From: Eucommia ulmoides
Taxonomy: Eukaryota > Streptophyta > Magnoliopsida > Garryales > Eucommiaceae
Assembly (NCBI GenBank): GCA_016647705.1
Contig: JAENRU010000487.1
Span: forward strand, 310,001-374,000
Direction: 5' to 3'
Length of the DNA: 64,000 nucleotides
The notes under the pieces are model-generated. The model saw only the letters and a list, made by a program, of their open reading frames with translations, was not told where the DNA came from and made no database searches. Position numbers and translations under genes: made by a program. Positions 46,622 through 57,360 of this stretch are shown in pieces (the stretch's first letter is position 1; each line of letters starts with the position of its first letter).

Positions 46622-49192
46622 TGTAAGACCTCAATTGTAGCATGTGCGTCATTTCAGTGTTATTTTCGAGTAATTGTGAAAATTTGGGGTGGAACTAGGA
46701 CAATTAAAAATTCAAATAAAAAGTCTAGAGGTCAAATTGAAAAATATGGAAACAGTAAATCCCAATTTAGAAAGGTAAATTGACATTTAACTTAAAATTA
46801 AAACTTTTAGAGGTGCAATCGCAATTTAAGAAAAAATCTTAAAAGTGGACCTAAACTAAAATGAAGATTTTAAGAAGTTAAGGGGAGAAAAGGGTAATTT
46901 CACAAAAAATATATATGTGTGTGTGATCGGGAGCCACCGGCCGGAGAAGTGCATGAATAGTGACGTGGCAAGAGGAGGTTACCGCTTAATCCACTAGCTA
47001 CATGCATATAAATACTGACCTATGCATGTAATGATCACAAATAAACAATTCTCGAAACAGGAACCACAAACCGGAGAAGGAAAAGAGAGAAAGCGAAGAG
47101 AGAGAAAGAGGTCTGCCGGTGGTGGGGTGCAGTCCGACGTGGGTGGTAGCGGTTCGTTCGGTCTATTTTGTGTGTGTTCATGTGCGTTGAGTGTGCATGG
47201 GTGTTCAATTGTGCGAATATGGGTTGCGTTACTGTTCACCGACGGTTAGGGGGAGTGCTCTGCTCGGTTACAGTTTTTGGTATGGGTCATCGGCAGGGAT
47301 GGTAGTCGGGTGGTGTGGCGCTGCCGTGGACATGTGTTGTGTGTAGGCTGTGTGCGTTGCTGCTCGTCGTCCGGTGCCGGCGCATGTATGGGTTTGTGTT
47401 GCCGGCAGTTTCAGAGCAGGTGTGTGGCTGGTTTTCTCATCCGAAGTGGGTGTTGTCGGGTGTACCTGTGTGTACGAGTGTTGTTCGGCCGATGGTGTTG
47501 CCGTGCGGCGAAGTGTGTGTGTGTGTATAAGACCGTCGGAGTTGGGGAGAGAATGAGGGAGATGTCGGCCGGGAATGCAAACCGGAAAACAGAAACGAGG
47601 AAGAAAGAGAAAAGAAAGGAAAAAAAAAAAGAGAAAAAAGAGAAAATTGCAGAAACCACCTCAGGAAAATCCAAAACCCATCTCGTGGGCGCCAAACGTT
47701 TCGGAAACAGGTGAAACTTCAATCGATTATTAATTCTCGTTAAATTAAATTTTAGTTACTGTTACAAATCCTAAAATCATAATAATTTCGTGACGATTAA
47801 TTAATTTTAAGTACATGGTACATAAAATTAGTAACAATTCGGAATATAGGATCCGCATTGCATGATTAGGATGTTTTAGATAAGATATTAATTTAGAATC
47901 TGCCACTATTAAGTTCGCAAGCACTGGCGTCCAGATAAAGTGCGGTCAGTGTCAGTTTCGTAAAATGGATATCGAGGTGAGTGTACTGTCTTCTTGCCAA
48001 ACTGTTTTGCTATGTATATATATGATGAAATAGATGGTTATTTAAATCGTATGAATTTATAAATGATATGGATCAAGCAGGATTTGGGTGAGTTGGTAAA
48101 CTGGATTTTCGAAAGATTTCGATGGTTTCGAAACGAAATTGAAAATGATTTTATTTTGAATTTGGTGAAATCGGACGGTGTTTTTAAAAGAAAATAGAAA
48201 ACCTCTGTTTTGCTAAAAATGTCTGGATTTCTAAAAATAAAAGGTGGAAAGGTAATTTTGATAAAAATCAGACGTTTAAAAAAAAAAAAAAAAAAGAAGA
48301 ATTGTGAAATATGATTTTTAAATTTAAAAGTTGATTTTGGGGAAAAGGGATAGACGTGGTGATTTGACGATGTTGAATAGACGATATTTATTGGGTTGTG
48401 ATTTGATGATGTTGTATTTGATTTAACGATGTCATAGTATTCATCTGTTTTGGTAGAGTGATATTATCCGCTTCGGCGGAGTGATGTTATTCGCTACGGC
48501 GGAGTGATGTTTATCTACTTCGGCAGAGTGATGTTAGACGTTTATACTGCGCAGTGATTATCCGCTTCGGCAGAGTGATGGGTGTTCGTAGGAAGGCATA
48601 TCCTATGGATGGTACGATACCGTTGCAAACTCCCGATGGTGAGGTTAAAACGATCACTAGGACTGGCCAGTGTGTGTGTATTGGAGGTGTGTGTTTGAGA
48701 TTGGTGCTTGAAATGTAGTGTTTTACGTATATTGGTTGATTTGATATTATTTATTATGATGATTGGTAGGATTTTATACTAGATGGAACTTATCTATATC
48801 GCTTTATTGTCATTGCTTATATACTTGTACTTGATCTATAGTAGATTGTAGAAATATTTAGAAAGTATTACCATTTTAGAAATATTTTACTAAGAAGGCA
48901 GTACACTCGCAGGTACAACGGCTAGGAGTCGGTCCCCTACTAGCACTAGGTAGAGCTATGTGATGGAGTCATATGGACAATTGAGAGAAGCTGTCAAAGG
49001 CGAATCTAAGAAGGTTCATGGATAAATACTTTTAGTTAGTAAAACTTCGGGCCGAGTGCGCCCCTATAATAGATGTATGTATTAGACAGTGGGTGTATAT
49101 TGTCATTTCTATTAGGTTGTTTGGGTTTTGGTGATGTCATGTTGTAGTCACGCCAGCCCCGGGATGATAGGTGTCCGGGACGGGTTGTGACA
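46622..49192 (+). repeat. 3' LTR of the chromovirus-type element
   Basis: Partner of 39930-42539. TATA box TATAAATA at 47007-47014. Hairpin array at 48442-48580. It is followed by the duplication TATAT. Confidence 0.9.
48442..48580 (+). repeat. UNCG-loop hairpin array in the 3' LTR
   Basis: Same array as 41789-41928 with several substitutions. It includes CCGC-TTCG-GCGG and CGC-TACG-GCG units. Compared with the other LTR, several changes fall in the stems and loops of the units. Confidence 0.75.
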
Positions 49193-49197
49193 TATAT

Positions 49198-49329
49198 ACA
49201 TAATCTATGGAACAATAAATAGAAATAGTTGATAAGATAGTAGTTGAGAACATTAATGAAGAGTGGTTGGTACATTAATGAAAGGTGGTTGATGAGTTGT
49301 GTATTGATGATCGAAATTATATTTCAATA
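49198..49329 (-). repeat. 5' LTR of the Copia element, second part
   Basis: Completes the LTR started at 39842-39929. It ends TTTCAATA before the duplication GGTCT, then the kinase-gene exon resumes. Confidence 0.8.
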
Positions 49330-49334
49330 GGTCT

Positions 49335-49344
49335 CGTCTACAAG
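49335..49344 (+). pseudogene. S-domain receptor kinase copy 1, end of split exon
   Basis: 'cgtctacaag' codes for the VYK of the conserved GPVYKG loop. It is directly followed by a GTACTA splice donor at 49345. Together with 32438-32578 it is one exon split by the Copia element. Confidence 0.75.
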
Positions 49345-49434
49345 GTACTAATTGTAGTATTTTTGTAAGCATTTAATCCCTGTTGTGGTCCAGAGTAACC
49401 CGCAATGGTTAAATATTTCGTAACATTGGGCAGA

Positions 49435-49735
49435 AACTATCAATTTAAAGATAATTTTTTTTTTCATTTTTCAACAACTAATTGAACAGGGACTATTTAA
49501 ACACTTATCCAAACTTCAAGGGTCAAATATATATTTTTAATTTTTTTTTTCTTTCTTTTTCCTCCCATTAACCAACGAAAGTGGTGGCAACGGTGACAGC
49601 AACGACATTTGCTGGTTGACGGGAAGAAGAAAGAAAAAGAAAAGAATACACTTTTGACCCTTGAATTTTGAATGAGTGTTTAAATAGTCACAATTGAATA
49701 AGTTGAATGGTAATAATTGTCAATTAATATTACAG
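49435..49735. mobile_element. Foldback (MITE-like) element in a kinase-gene intron
   Basis: Imperfect inverted arms of about 60-90 bp. 'gggactatttaaacactt' with 'cttcaagggtcaaa' on the left pairs with 'ttttgacccttgaa' and 'gtgtttaaatagtcac' on the right. The middle has a GAAAGAAAAAGAAAAG run. Non-coding. Confidence 0.5.
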
Positions 49736-49909
49736 ACCTTATTAATTTTGACTTTCTAAGTTTAACTATTAACTTTGAAAATATAACCGTTGTACTTTAT
49801 TTTTTATCACAGATAAAATGTACTTATATCCAAATTATTTGATCTTCCGTGGCTCGGGTCAACACAAGTAGTAATAGAGTTTACAATGTAACCTTTAAAA
49901 TCAAGATTA

Positions 49910-50900
49910 ATTACACTTGCACCCATGCAGTTAGATTGAATTTCACTTTACACCCACGTATTATTTTCATCAGCATTTACACCTTTTGTGCTTAAGAGCT
50001 AAGTGCAAGAAATAATAAATACTCCTTTTAAAATTATATACTAATTCCAGAACTAATAATAATAATTTAAAGGATTAGACTGAATTCTGCTTGGTACCTG
50101 TGTGTGTCATTTTTATCAGCACTTACATCCCCGTGCTTAAGATTCAGTGCAAGAAATAGTGAATATCTCAAATTATATACTAATTTTAGAACTAATAATA
50201 ATAAATTAAAAAATTAGACCAAATTGCACTTTGCACCCGTGTTTTATTTTCAGCAGCACTTAAATTCTCCATACTTAAGACTTAAGTGCAAAAAACAGTA
50301 AATACCCTTTTTAAAATTATATACTAATTTCATAACTAATAATAACAAATTGCAGGATTAGACCAAATTGTATTTTGTACCCGTGCGTTATTTTCATCAG
50401 AACTTACACTTCGTGTGTTTAACACTTTTATGCAAGAAAGAGTAAATACCCTTTTTAAAATTATACTAATTCTAGAAAGGGTTAGACCGAATTGAACTTT
50501 GCACGTGTATGTTATTTTCATCAGCACTTACATCCCTATGCTTAAGACTTAAGTGAAAGAAATGGTAAATCCCCAAATTATATACTAATTCCATAACTGA
50601 TATTAATAAAATAAAGAATTAGACTAAATTGCACTTTGCAGTCGTGATTTATTTTCGTCAGCACTTAAATTCCCTGTGCTTAAGACTTAAGTGCAAAAAC
50701 CAGTAAATACCCTTTTTGAAATTATATAATAATTTCAAAACCAATAATATCCAACTGTAGGACTGAACCGAATTGAATTTTGTACCTGTGTTTTATTTTC
50801 ATTGTAACTTACACTTCCTGTACTTAAGATTTTTGTGCAGGAAATAGTAAATACCCCTTTTAAAATTATATACTAGTTCTGGAACTAAAAACAATAAATT
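49910..50900. repeat. Tandem array of about 145-bp units in the intron
   Basis: Six or seven diverged units, each with 'gcactttgcacccgtg', 'ttattttcatcagcactta', 'gcttaagacttaagtgcaa', 'agtaaatacc' and 'ttaaaattatatactaattt'. It fills almost the whole intron before the kinase exon at 50905. Related single copies lie at 20880-21210 and near 51285-51370. Confidence 0.75.
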
Positions 50901-50904
50901 TTAG

Positions 50905-51112
50905 GGTATGCTGTCAAGTGGACAAGAAATAGCGGTAGACTCTACAAAAAAATCAAGACAAGGCGTGAGGGAGTTCAAGAATGAGGTGATCTTGATCTCC
51001 AAACTTCAGCATAGAAATCTGGTTAGACTTCTTGGGTGCTGCATCCATGGAGATGAGAGGATGTTGATCTATGAATACATGCACAATAAAAGTTTGGACT
51101 TTTTCATTTTCA
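50905..51112 (+). pseudogene. S-domain receptor kinase copy 1, kinase N-lobe exon
   Basis: Follows TTTTAG and ends at a GT donor. Reads '[11 protein letters not shown]', then DSTKKSRQG, '[20 protein letters not shown]' and '[20 protein letters not shown]' with KSLDFFIF. The family has IAVKRLSKxSxQG. Here the ATP-binding lysine of the VAIK-type motif is aspartate (AVDS), while the helix-C glutamate (FKNEV) is kept. Even without the insertions this kinase would probably be inactive. The exon itself is open. Confidence 0.9.
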
Positions 51113-51654
51113 GTAACTCTTTCTCCCGCTCTAGGATTTTGTTAAATTTTTTCTTAAAAAAAATCCTTAAGAACGTGTTTGCAAGAGTTATTTAAGAAAC
51201 AAACAAAAAATAATAATAAAATAAAATAAAATTGATCTAAAAAAAAAAAGGATTTATAATTTTTGAAGGCAAATATTTCGAGGCGTTAAATTATACTTTG
51301 CCCCATCTAGTTTAATTGAATTGTAATTTACACATCTGTGGTATTTTCTGTTAAAGTTAACGGTTAAACATATAAAAAAAATTAAAAAATTCAAAATTAA
51401 TAAATTATTTAATATTAATTGAGGTTAGGCTTTGGTGTTGGGTCTGGTAGAATAATATCCATTTGTCTTTTTAGTTTTGGATCAGGTTGGGTGTAGAGCG
51501 TAATTAGGCAAGAGTAATTAGGCCATAAGGTTACATTTTGCACATAAGTGCACCTTTAAAATTAGAGTTAATTAGAATTTGCAAGCAAGTAGTAATAGAA
51601 TCCAAATGCCCCCTAAATTTTGTTTAGTTTCTATCTCAATCTAAATTTCGTTTT

Positions 51655-51881
51655 TATACATTACGTGATTGGAAAAAGCAATTCGACATAATAGTGGGAA
51701 TCGCTCTAGAAATTCTCTTCCTTCATTGAGACTCAAGATTGAGAATAATACATTGAGATCTAAAAGCAAGCAACAATCTTTTAGATAGCCACATGAATCC
51801 AAAGATATTGAACTTTGGATTGGCAAAAACATTTGGAAATGACCAATCGAAAGAAAATACGAAGAGAGTGATGCGAACTTA
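51655..51881 (+). pseudogene. S-domain receptor kinase copy 1, catalytic-loop exon
   Basis: Similarity in one frame: 'RDWKKQFDIIVGIALEILFL', then H-stop-DSRLRIIH, [14 protein letters not shown], then [20 protein letters not shown]. The arginine codon of HRD and an earlier glutamate codon are both TGA, and DFG is NFG. It ends with a donor GTAAGT after the ACTTA that would complete T-Y with the next exon. The acceptor was not fixed. The dead catalytic loop confirms pseudogene status. Confidence 0.85.
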
Positions 51882-52087
51882 GTAAGTACATTTTTCTTTA
51901 TATTTTTTGCTCTCTAATTAAATATAAATGTTGAATTCCACATCACTTGTGTCACCTAAACCTGAACTATATATAAAGTTCAAGACAATTCTCCTCTTAC
52001 AAGGCATCGTTTGAGAATGAGTGAGGCATGTTGGGTTTCTAAGATAATCATAGCTCATTTGCTATTTTTTTTATTTTTTTTTTGGAG

Positions 52088-52238
52088 TGGTTATATGTCT
52101 CCTGAATACGCGATAGATGGTTTTTTTTCGATGAAGTCTGATGTCTTTAGTTTTGGCATGCTGGTTTTGGAAATAGCAAATGGAAAACGAAATCGAGGAT
52201 TTTCTCATCCTGATCATGACCTCAACCTTTTGGGACAT
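52088..52238 (+). pseudogene. S-domain receptor kinase copy 1, activation-segment exon
   Basis: After an AG acceptor it reads '[20 protein letters not shown]' and '[20 protein letters not shown]', ending LLGH before a GTGAGT donor. This is the APE-type motif (SPEYA) and helix F of S-domain kinases. It is open in this exon, and the phase fits both neighbours. Confidence 0.9.
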
Positions 52239-52289
52239 GTGAGTAAAAATTGAAAGCTTTTTGTCATTTATTTACATATTCACATATAT

Positions 52290-52400
52290 TGTTGTCTTTA
52301 ACTAGGGGTGTTCATGGACTTTGAACCGCCCAACATATTAGACCGGACCCTAAAAATTTTAGGGTTCGGGTGGTTTGTTTAAGCCATATGGCCTGGTTTG
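52290..52400. repeat. Dispersed repeat in the intron
   Basis: 'aggggtgttcatggactttgaac...ggaccctaaaaattttagggttcgggtgg' is a frequent plant dispersed repeat and contains a small inverted pair (gaccctaaaattt / aaattttagggtt). The family is not assigned. Confidence 0.35.
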
Positions 52401-52507
52401 GACCATATATTTTAGCTTTTAATCAATACTGTTTGTGAAAATCAATTAAAAAGTATTAGAATCCAGACAATTTGTTAATCTAAAAAGTGGTTTGGGGATT
52501 GTTTTAG

Positions 52508-52795
52508 GCATGGAGATTCTGGAATGGCGAAAATCCATTAACTCTATTCGATGCTTCGATCAAGAGTTTAGTATCTGAATAAAAAGTGTTGAGATGTATT
52601 CAAAGCGGTCTATTATATGTTCAGCAAAGACCAGAAGACAAACTGGCAATGTCTGTAGTTCTGTTAATGTTAGACAGTGAGAATTCAACATTACCTCAGC
52701 CTAAACAACCTGGTTTTTACACTAAGAGGTTCCTTTTCGAGCGAAATCATTGTCGACGGAGAAAAAATCTATGGCCTCAAATGAAATTACAATAA
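52508..52795 (+). pseudogene. S-domain receptor kinase copy 1, last exon
   Basis: Begins AWRFWNGENPLTLFDASI, the start of the last S-domain kinase exon. It continues '[20 protein letters not shown]', '[20 protein letters not shown]' and PGFYTKR. One in-frame stop is seen (SLVSE-stop-KVLRC). Near the end the usual tail NEITIT is found in another frame, which implies an indel shortly before it. The stop in the main frame is at 52793. Confidence 0.9.
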
Positions 52796-53262
52796 CTTCG
52801 GAACACAGTAGAAAAGTTAAATAAATAAAAATTACCTTTTTTTTTTTAAAGGCGAAGAATTTTTGCCATGTATTTCTTCTTTTTTGATCTATAAATGAAT
52901 AATTTAGGTATACTTAACGGGTTTTTATACTTTGTATCCTTGAAGTTTTGGATAAATTTTACTCTTGTCCTTGTACTTTCAATTTAAGCACATTAAACTC
53001 TGAATTATTCAAATCTGAATTATTCAAATCGTGCTAAGTAAGTTTGAATCGATAACTCTGTTATTTTTTATGACGAAAATCAACCACGTGTTAGATATAG
53101 AATTACTCACGTAGATGAATTCCGTCATAAAAAATTATGGAAGAATTGACTTGACACGATTTGAACATTTTAACGCTTATTATGTTCAAATTGAAAGAAC
53201 AAGGGGTTAAAGTAGGATTTCTCTAAAACTTCAAGGGTGCTTTTAAACTAAACTTGAGGGGA

Positions 53263-53314
<52 letters not shown>

Positions 53315-53315
53315 A
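52796..53315. other. 3' flank with (TTA)n microsatellite
   Basis: Non-coding. It includes an imperfect inverted pair ('ttattttttatgacg' near 53062 and 'cgtcataaaaaattatgg' near 53125) of a dispersed repeat, and (TTA)n at 53263-53313. Confidence 0.55.
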
Positions 53316-53742
53316 CTACAAGTATCTATTAAAGGTTTCCAAATTTATTTTCAAAAACAAAAATTTAAACTCTCTACATTTGAGTCCTATGTTGGCGAGG
53401 TAGTCAACACATTTGATGTCCTCACAAGGCACAAGTTGGATATTGAAGACGTTGGCCTTCATCATCCTCTTGTAGTCCTCAATCCAAGCTTTGAATTTAT
53501 GAGGGGGGGGGGGGGGGGGGGCGTTCCTCTGTGATGAGTTTGACAACCTCCGCCTCATCCGTCTCGATTGTAACTCTAGGATAGCCTTCATTCACTGCCA
53601 CTATCATTCCTTTATGCCTTTGATTTCTATCTCCATGTTTTTGCAATTGGGTAGAAAGCCACAAAATCCAAATTGTTAAACCTCGAGATGATCTCGCAAC
53701 AAGCCTTCGAAACCTCCTTGTCCCGGGTTCCCCTTCGCACAT
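53316..53742 (-). pseudogene. RNase H-like (RVT_3) domain remnant
   Basis: The minus strand reads 'MIVAVNEGYPRVTIETDEAE' with VVKLITEERP before a C run. After it come 'HKFKAWIEDYKRMMKANVFN', IQLVPCED and 'KCVDYLANIGLKCRE'. The D in TIETD and the D in VDYLAN fit the RNase H-like fold of RVT_3 proteins (plant LINE-type or single-domain 'putative ribonuclease H' genes). The two halves are in different frames on either side of a 19-nt G/C homopolymer (53503-53521), whose length is easily miscalled. No RT or endonuclease piece is beside it. It is likely a fragment. Confidence 0.65.
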
Positions 53743-53841
53743 TCGTCGGTATCAAGCTTGAAAAGACTTTTCATACACTTGTAACTGTACATTGTAAAAA
53801 ATTACATTTTAAAGTTTAATGAAAAAAAAAATTATACTTTA

Positions 53842-54316
53842 TGTCACACCCCACCCCGGACACCCGTCACCGTGGGGCCGACGTGACGTCAACATGACAT
53901 CACCTGACCGTCAAACCAACTCATAAAAAGACAATATACATAAAACAATATAAAATTATCTATACAACATATACAAAATTTAGTGCTATAGGGACACACT
54001 CGTCCCAAAAATAAGAACAATAAAATAAATCTCATGAACCTCTCTTAGGTTCACCTCCGACAGCTCGTCTCAAAATACTCTCATATTACTCCATTGCATG
54101 ACATGCATAACTCTAACTAGTACTAGTAGGGGACCGACTTTTTAAATTTGCTCCACTTGTGAGTGTACTATCTTCTTAGTAAAAATATTTTATAATAATA
54201 ATTTATATCCACAACATATAAATGGATCAAGCGTAAGTATATAAACAACATGTAGCTAGTAAAATTCTCTAAAATGCAACTATTAATGACGTATATGCTA
54301 CGATTGGGATCTTACA
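53842..54316 (-). mobile_element. Short solo LTR, chromovirus type
   Basis: Starts TGTCACACCCCACCCC and ends 'gggatcttaca'. On the minus strand this is the same start (TGTAAGATCCC) and end (GTGACA) as the 2.6-kb LTRs at 34724 and 39930. Only 475 bp remain. A perfect duplication CTTTA flanks it (53837-53841 and 54317-54321). It shares the 'gtgtactatcttctt' and 'cctctcttaggttc' segments. It lacks most of the middle, including the microsatellite and the hairpin array. Confidence 0.85.
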
Positions 54317-54329
54317 CTTTACCCCCCAT

Positions 54330-54924
54330 AAACTTTTACGAAAGCACATTTTATGAGTTGTTTACATAAAAAATATAAATTAAAAATTTAATTTATGGCG
54401 CATTCATCGTGTTCATGAGTATGAGCATAAGGAGTTCCGAGAGGGTATAAGGTTAGACATGTGGCGGCATCAAAAAGGTTACGCCTTTCACCCAACTTCT
54501 AAGAATAGCCTTTTTTACCTTATTGATTTTGCTATGATCCCATTGCGTAAATGCTTGGAGGTCTCAAAAGTCAAAGAGAAAGGTACTTCGGAGGGCTTTG
54601 ACCTTTTCCGAGGTGTAAGTTTATGCAAGGGTTTTCCTCTGTCCCTTTCTTTCTCCGACTCTCCCGCTTCTTACAAGCCTACCTGGCAAAATTGTCTTTT
54701 TCTAGAGATTTTAAACTTATTTACCAAGGTAACTAAAACCGGGTATACACCGGCATTAAATAAATAAAAAGTCAAAACCGAGGTAACTAAAACCGGGTAT
54801 ACAGCCGGCCCCACAAACTCGGGGATCCGAATCCCGGGTAGCACTACTTATGTAAATAAGTTGAAAAACGTTCTATTTCAGTAATTTTTTTAAAAAAATA
54901 TATTAAAAAATGTAAAGTACTCGT
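54330..54924. other. Unrecognised spacer, GC-richer middle, short direct repeat
   Basis: 54440-54840 is GC-richer than its neighbours and has one open frame (54459-54767, 102 codons, plus) with no motif I know. 'ggtaactaaaaccgggtata' occurs twice, about 50 bp apart (54729 and 54781). The composition suggests a foreign or organellar piece, but I cannot identify it. Confidence 0.35.
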
Positions 54925-55202
54925 TGATAAGTAGCTCCCATTAGTCAACGGACACCGAGGTTGGTTAACATATGCAAGTCACGCTTAATGCCCAAATTTA
55001 GTCGGTCCCGTACGCAAGAGGCTCTTCAATAACGTGCTCAATTCTTGCATTAGATTTTTAGAGGGAAAAAAAATGGTGATGAGCCTATAGAAATCACACT
55101 ATCATTTTCATCCAATTTCTTTAAATTTGAAAGTCCAATCGCGTCGCCGTTTCCCATCTCCAATAAATGCCGCCATCGCCATGACTGTGTTTCTTGTAGC
55201 TG
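54925..55202 (+). promoter_or_regulatory. Promoter and leader of receptor-kinase copy 2
   Basis: Matches 16400-16692 before copy 1, including 'cccattagtcaacggacacc' and 'atggtgatgagcctatagaa'. It ends directly at the shared start codon. Function is inferred from position and shared sequence. Confidence 0.55.
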
Positions 55203-56478
55203 ATGAGCTCATCAATGGCGTTCCTCTCTCTAGTTCTCGTCTTCCTAGCTTCTCTCTACTTCTCCTGCTCCCCCTCCGTTGCGATCGACGTATTCGCTCA
55301 GAATCAAGCTCTCAGGGACAACGGCGAAACCATCGTCTCAGCAAACGAGAAGTTCGTGTTGGGTTTCTTCAGCCCGCCGAACTCGAATGCTCGGTACGTC
55401 GGAATATGGTTTGGGAATGTCCCGCTGCAAACGGTTTTCTGGGTTGCGAACAGGGAGAACCCGGTACCGGATTCTTCCGGCATACTCGCCGTCACTTCCA
55501 CCGGGAGCATTGTTATCGGCAGTAACCAGACCAGAGAAATCTGGTCATCTAATTCCTCGTCGACCAGAGCAATCGATCCAATCATGCGGCTGTTAGGTAA
55601 TGGAAACCTCGTTCTGATGAACAGAGGCGATGAAATTAGCTCAGGTAACTATCTATGGCAGAGCTTCGATTCTCCAGGTGATACTCTGATTCCGGGGATG
55701 AAGCTTGGGTGGGACTTCCGTACGAATCAGGAGTGGTACTTGAGGTCTTGGAGGAGCTCACAGGACCCAGGCTCCGGCGATTACACTTACAGATTTGACC
55801 GGAGTGGCCTCCCGCAGGTAGTTCTCCGGGAAGGATCTCAGATCAAGTACAGAGGCGGTCCGTGGAACGGCGTCAGTTTCGGAGTCGACCTTCCACCTCG
55901 TAAAAACAAGTTGTTTAACCCGATTTTCGTCATGGATTCGGACAATATGTACTACAGATTTGAGAACGTCGACGATACGACGGTGTTGAGATTCGTCGTG
56001 AACCAGACGGGGCCGATTCAGTACCTATGGTGGAGTGAAAGGACCGGGGAGTGGATCATTTTTGGAACCCTACAGCGCGATACATGCGATGTATATGGAA
56101 CTTGTGGGTCTAATGGCGTCTGCACCAATGTCAATCCGTTGTCCTGCTCTTGCCCAGATGGGTTCGTGCCGAGATCGCCGGAGGAATGGGCGAGGTTTGA
56201 TAGGTCCGACGGATGTGTTCTCCGGACGCCGTTGAATTGCAGCACCGCCACCGATAGGTTCCGGAGAGTTTCCAGCCTGAAATTGCCGGACGCGTCGCAT
56301 TGGTTGGGGAACGGCAGCGAATCCTGCGAGCAGACTTGCCTGAGGAACTGCTCGTGCGTGGCCTATACTGCAAACGCCATGATCGGCTGTGTGCTGTGGT
56401 TCGGAGATATGGTCGACATGAGAGAGTCCAACGGACGTGGATCGGAGATGTTCGTTCGAATGGCGGCTTCTGAATTCG
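55203..56478 (+). CDS. G-type lectin S-receptor-like kinase copy 2, exon 1
   Basis: An open exon of 425 codons plus one base, encoding the extracellular part of a plasma-membrane receptor kinase. Signal peptide about 1-27 (hydrophobic, ending SVA). Bulb-type lectin domain about 28-150 (FVLGFFSPPNSNARYVGIWF; VFWVANRENPVP). S-locus glycoprotein region about 205-290 (GGPWNGVSF). Cysteine-rich EGF-like segment 295-317 (CDVYGTCGSNGVC). PAN-like domain about 345-420 with spaced cysteines (ESCEQTCLRNCSC). Many N-glycosylation sites (NSS, NCS, NGS). The start at 55203 is shared with copy 1. The donor GGTAAGC at 56479 is followed by the transmembrane exon with matching phase. Family members sense ligands in defence, symbiosis or pollen recognition; the ligand here is unknown. 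No break is seen in this exon. Confidence 0.92.
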
Positions 56479-56568
56479 GTAAGCCAACATCAAAAAATTC
56501 CATTTATTAAACGTTGATTTCAATGATTTCGTTCATTAATTTGGTCTGTTTTCTGATACAAATTGAAG

Positions 56569-56679
56569 ATTCCGCCAACAATTCGAGAAGAACAGCAATC
56601 ATTGCATCAGTTTCTGTGATTTCCGGTGTTACTGTATTGGGTTTAATCGTCTGGATCGTTTTTAGTAAGAGGAGAGAAG
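56569..56679 (+). CDS. G-type lectin S-receptor-like kinase copy 2, exon 2
   Basis: A 111-bp exon after AATTGAAG, ending at GGTAAAT. Reads DSANNSRRTAIIASVSVISG, then VTVLGLIVWIVFSKRREG: a single transmembrane helix followed by a basic stop-transfer stretch. The phase with exon 1 makes an aspartate at the junction. The kinase exons are expected next but are not in this window; a Tat-like element begins at 57361. The gene may be truncated, or may continue beyond 64000 across a very large intron. Confidence 0.9.
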
Positions 56680-57360
56680 GTAAATAACATCGAAGTCAAA
56701 TTATTTTCTCTTTTCAATATTGCCCCCCACGTGTTTGGAAAAATGACTAGCTGAGAAAATAAGGCCTACAACATAAACTATACATTGTTTTTAATTAAAA
56801 TAAAGAAGATAAAAGAAGGTAAAACAAATTTGAGAATTTGCACAATAAACATCTCTTTTTATTAAGGGTGTGTTTCGGTGGAGGTATTTTATTTTACTTT
56901 TAATTTTAAAAAAGTTTTTTATTCAATTACAACTCATGTTTTAGTCCGAACAATAAGAAATTATAGAACGCCCAACACACGCGACTATACCCTAGCAATT
57001 GTATTGAATAAAAACATTTGTTACATGTATTTAGTTTGTACGTAAAATATTTGTTAGATATAATAAATATTACATAAATATATGTAATATAGTTACATGT
57101 GATTTGTAATTACGTGTAACTAATATTACACAAATACATATAACTAATACACAAGTATATTCAATATAGTTCCATGTAATTTATAATTATTAAATTGTAA
57201 CTAATTTTAATTATATATGACTAACATTCACTCACCAAACTCTCTTTACGCTCCACACCCAATGCGTGAGCACACACGGAACTAATATGCAACTAAAAAG
57301 CAGTTTAAGGAACTAAATCTAAACTTATGTTTTAAATAGGACAAATAATATATTACACTC
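56680..57360. other. Intron or 3' flank of receptor-kinase copy 2
   Basis: AT-rich. There is a locally repetitive 'atgtaatatagttacatgtg' segment at 57080-57230, and no exon-like kinase sequence. It ends at the start of a Tat-type LTR. Confidence 0.5.

Noticed and set aside
55304-56523. Minus-strand and alternate-frame open frames over receptor-kinase exon 1
   Set aside because: Shadows of a GC-rich, clearly coding exon.
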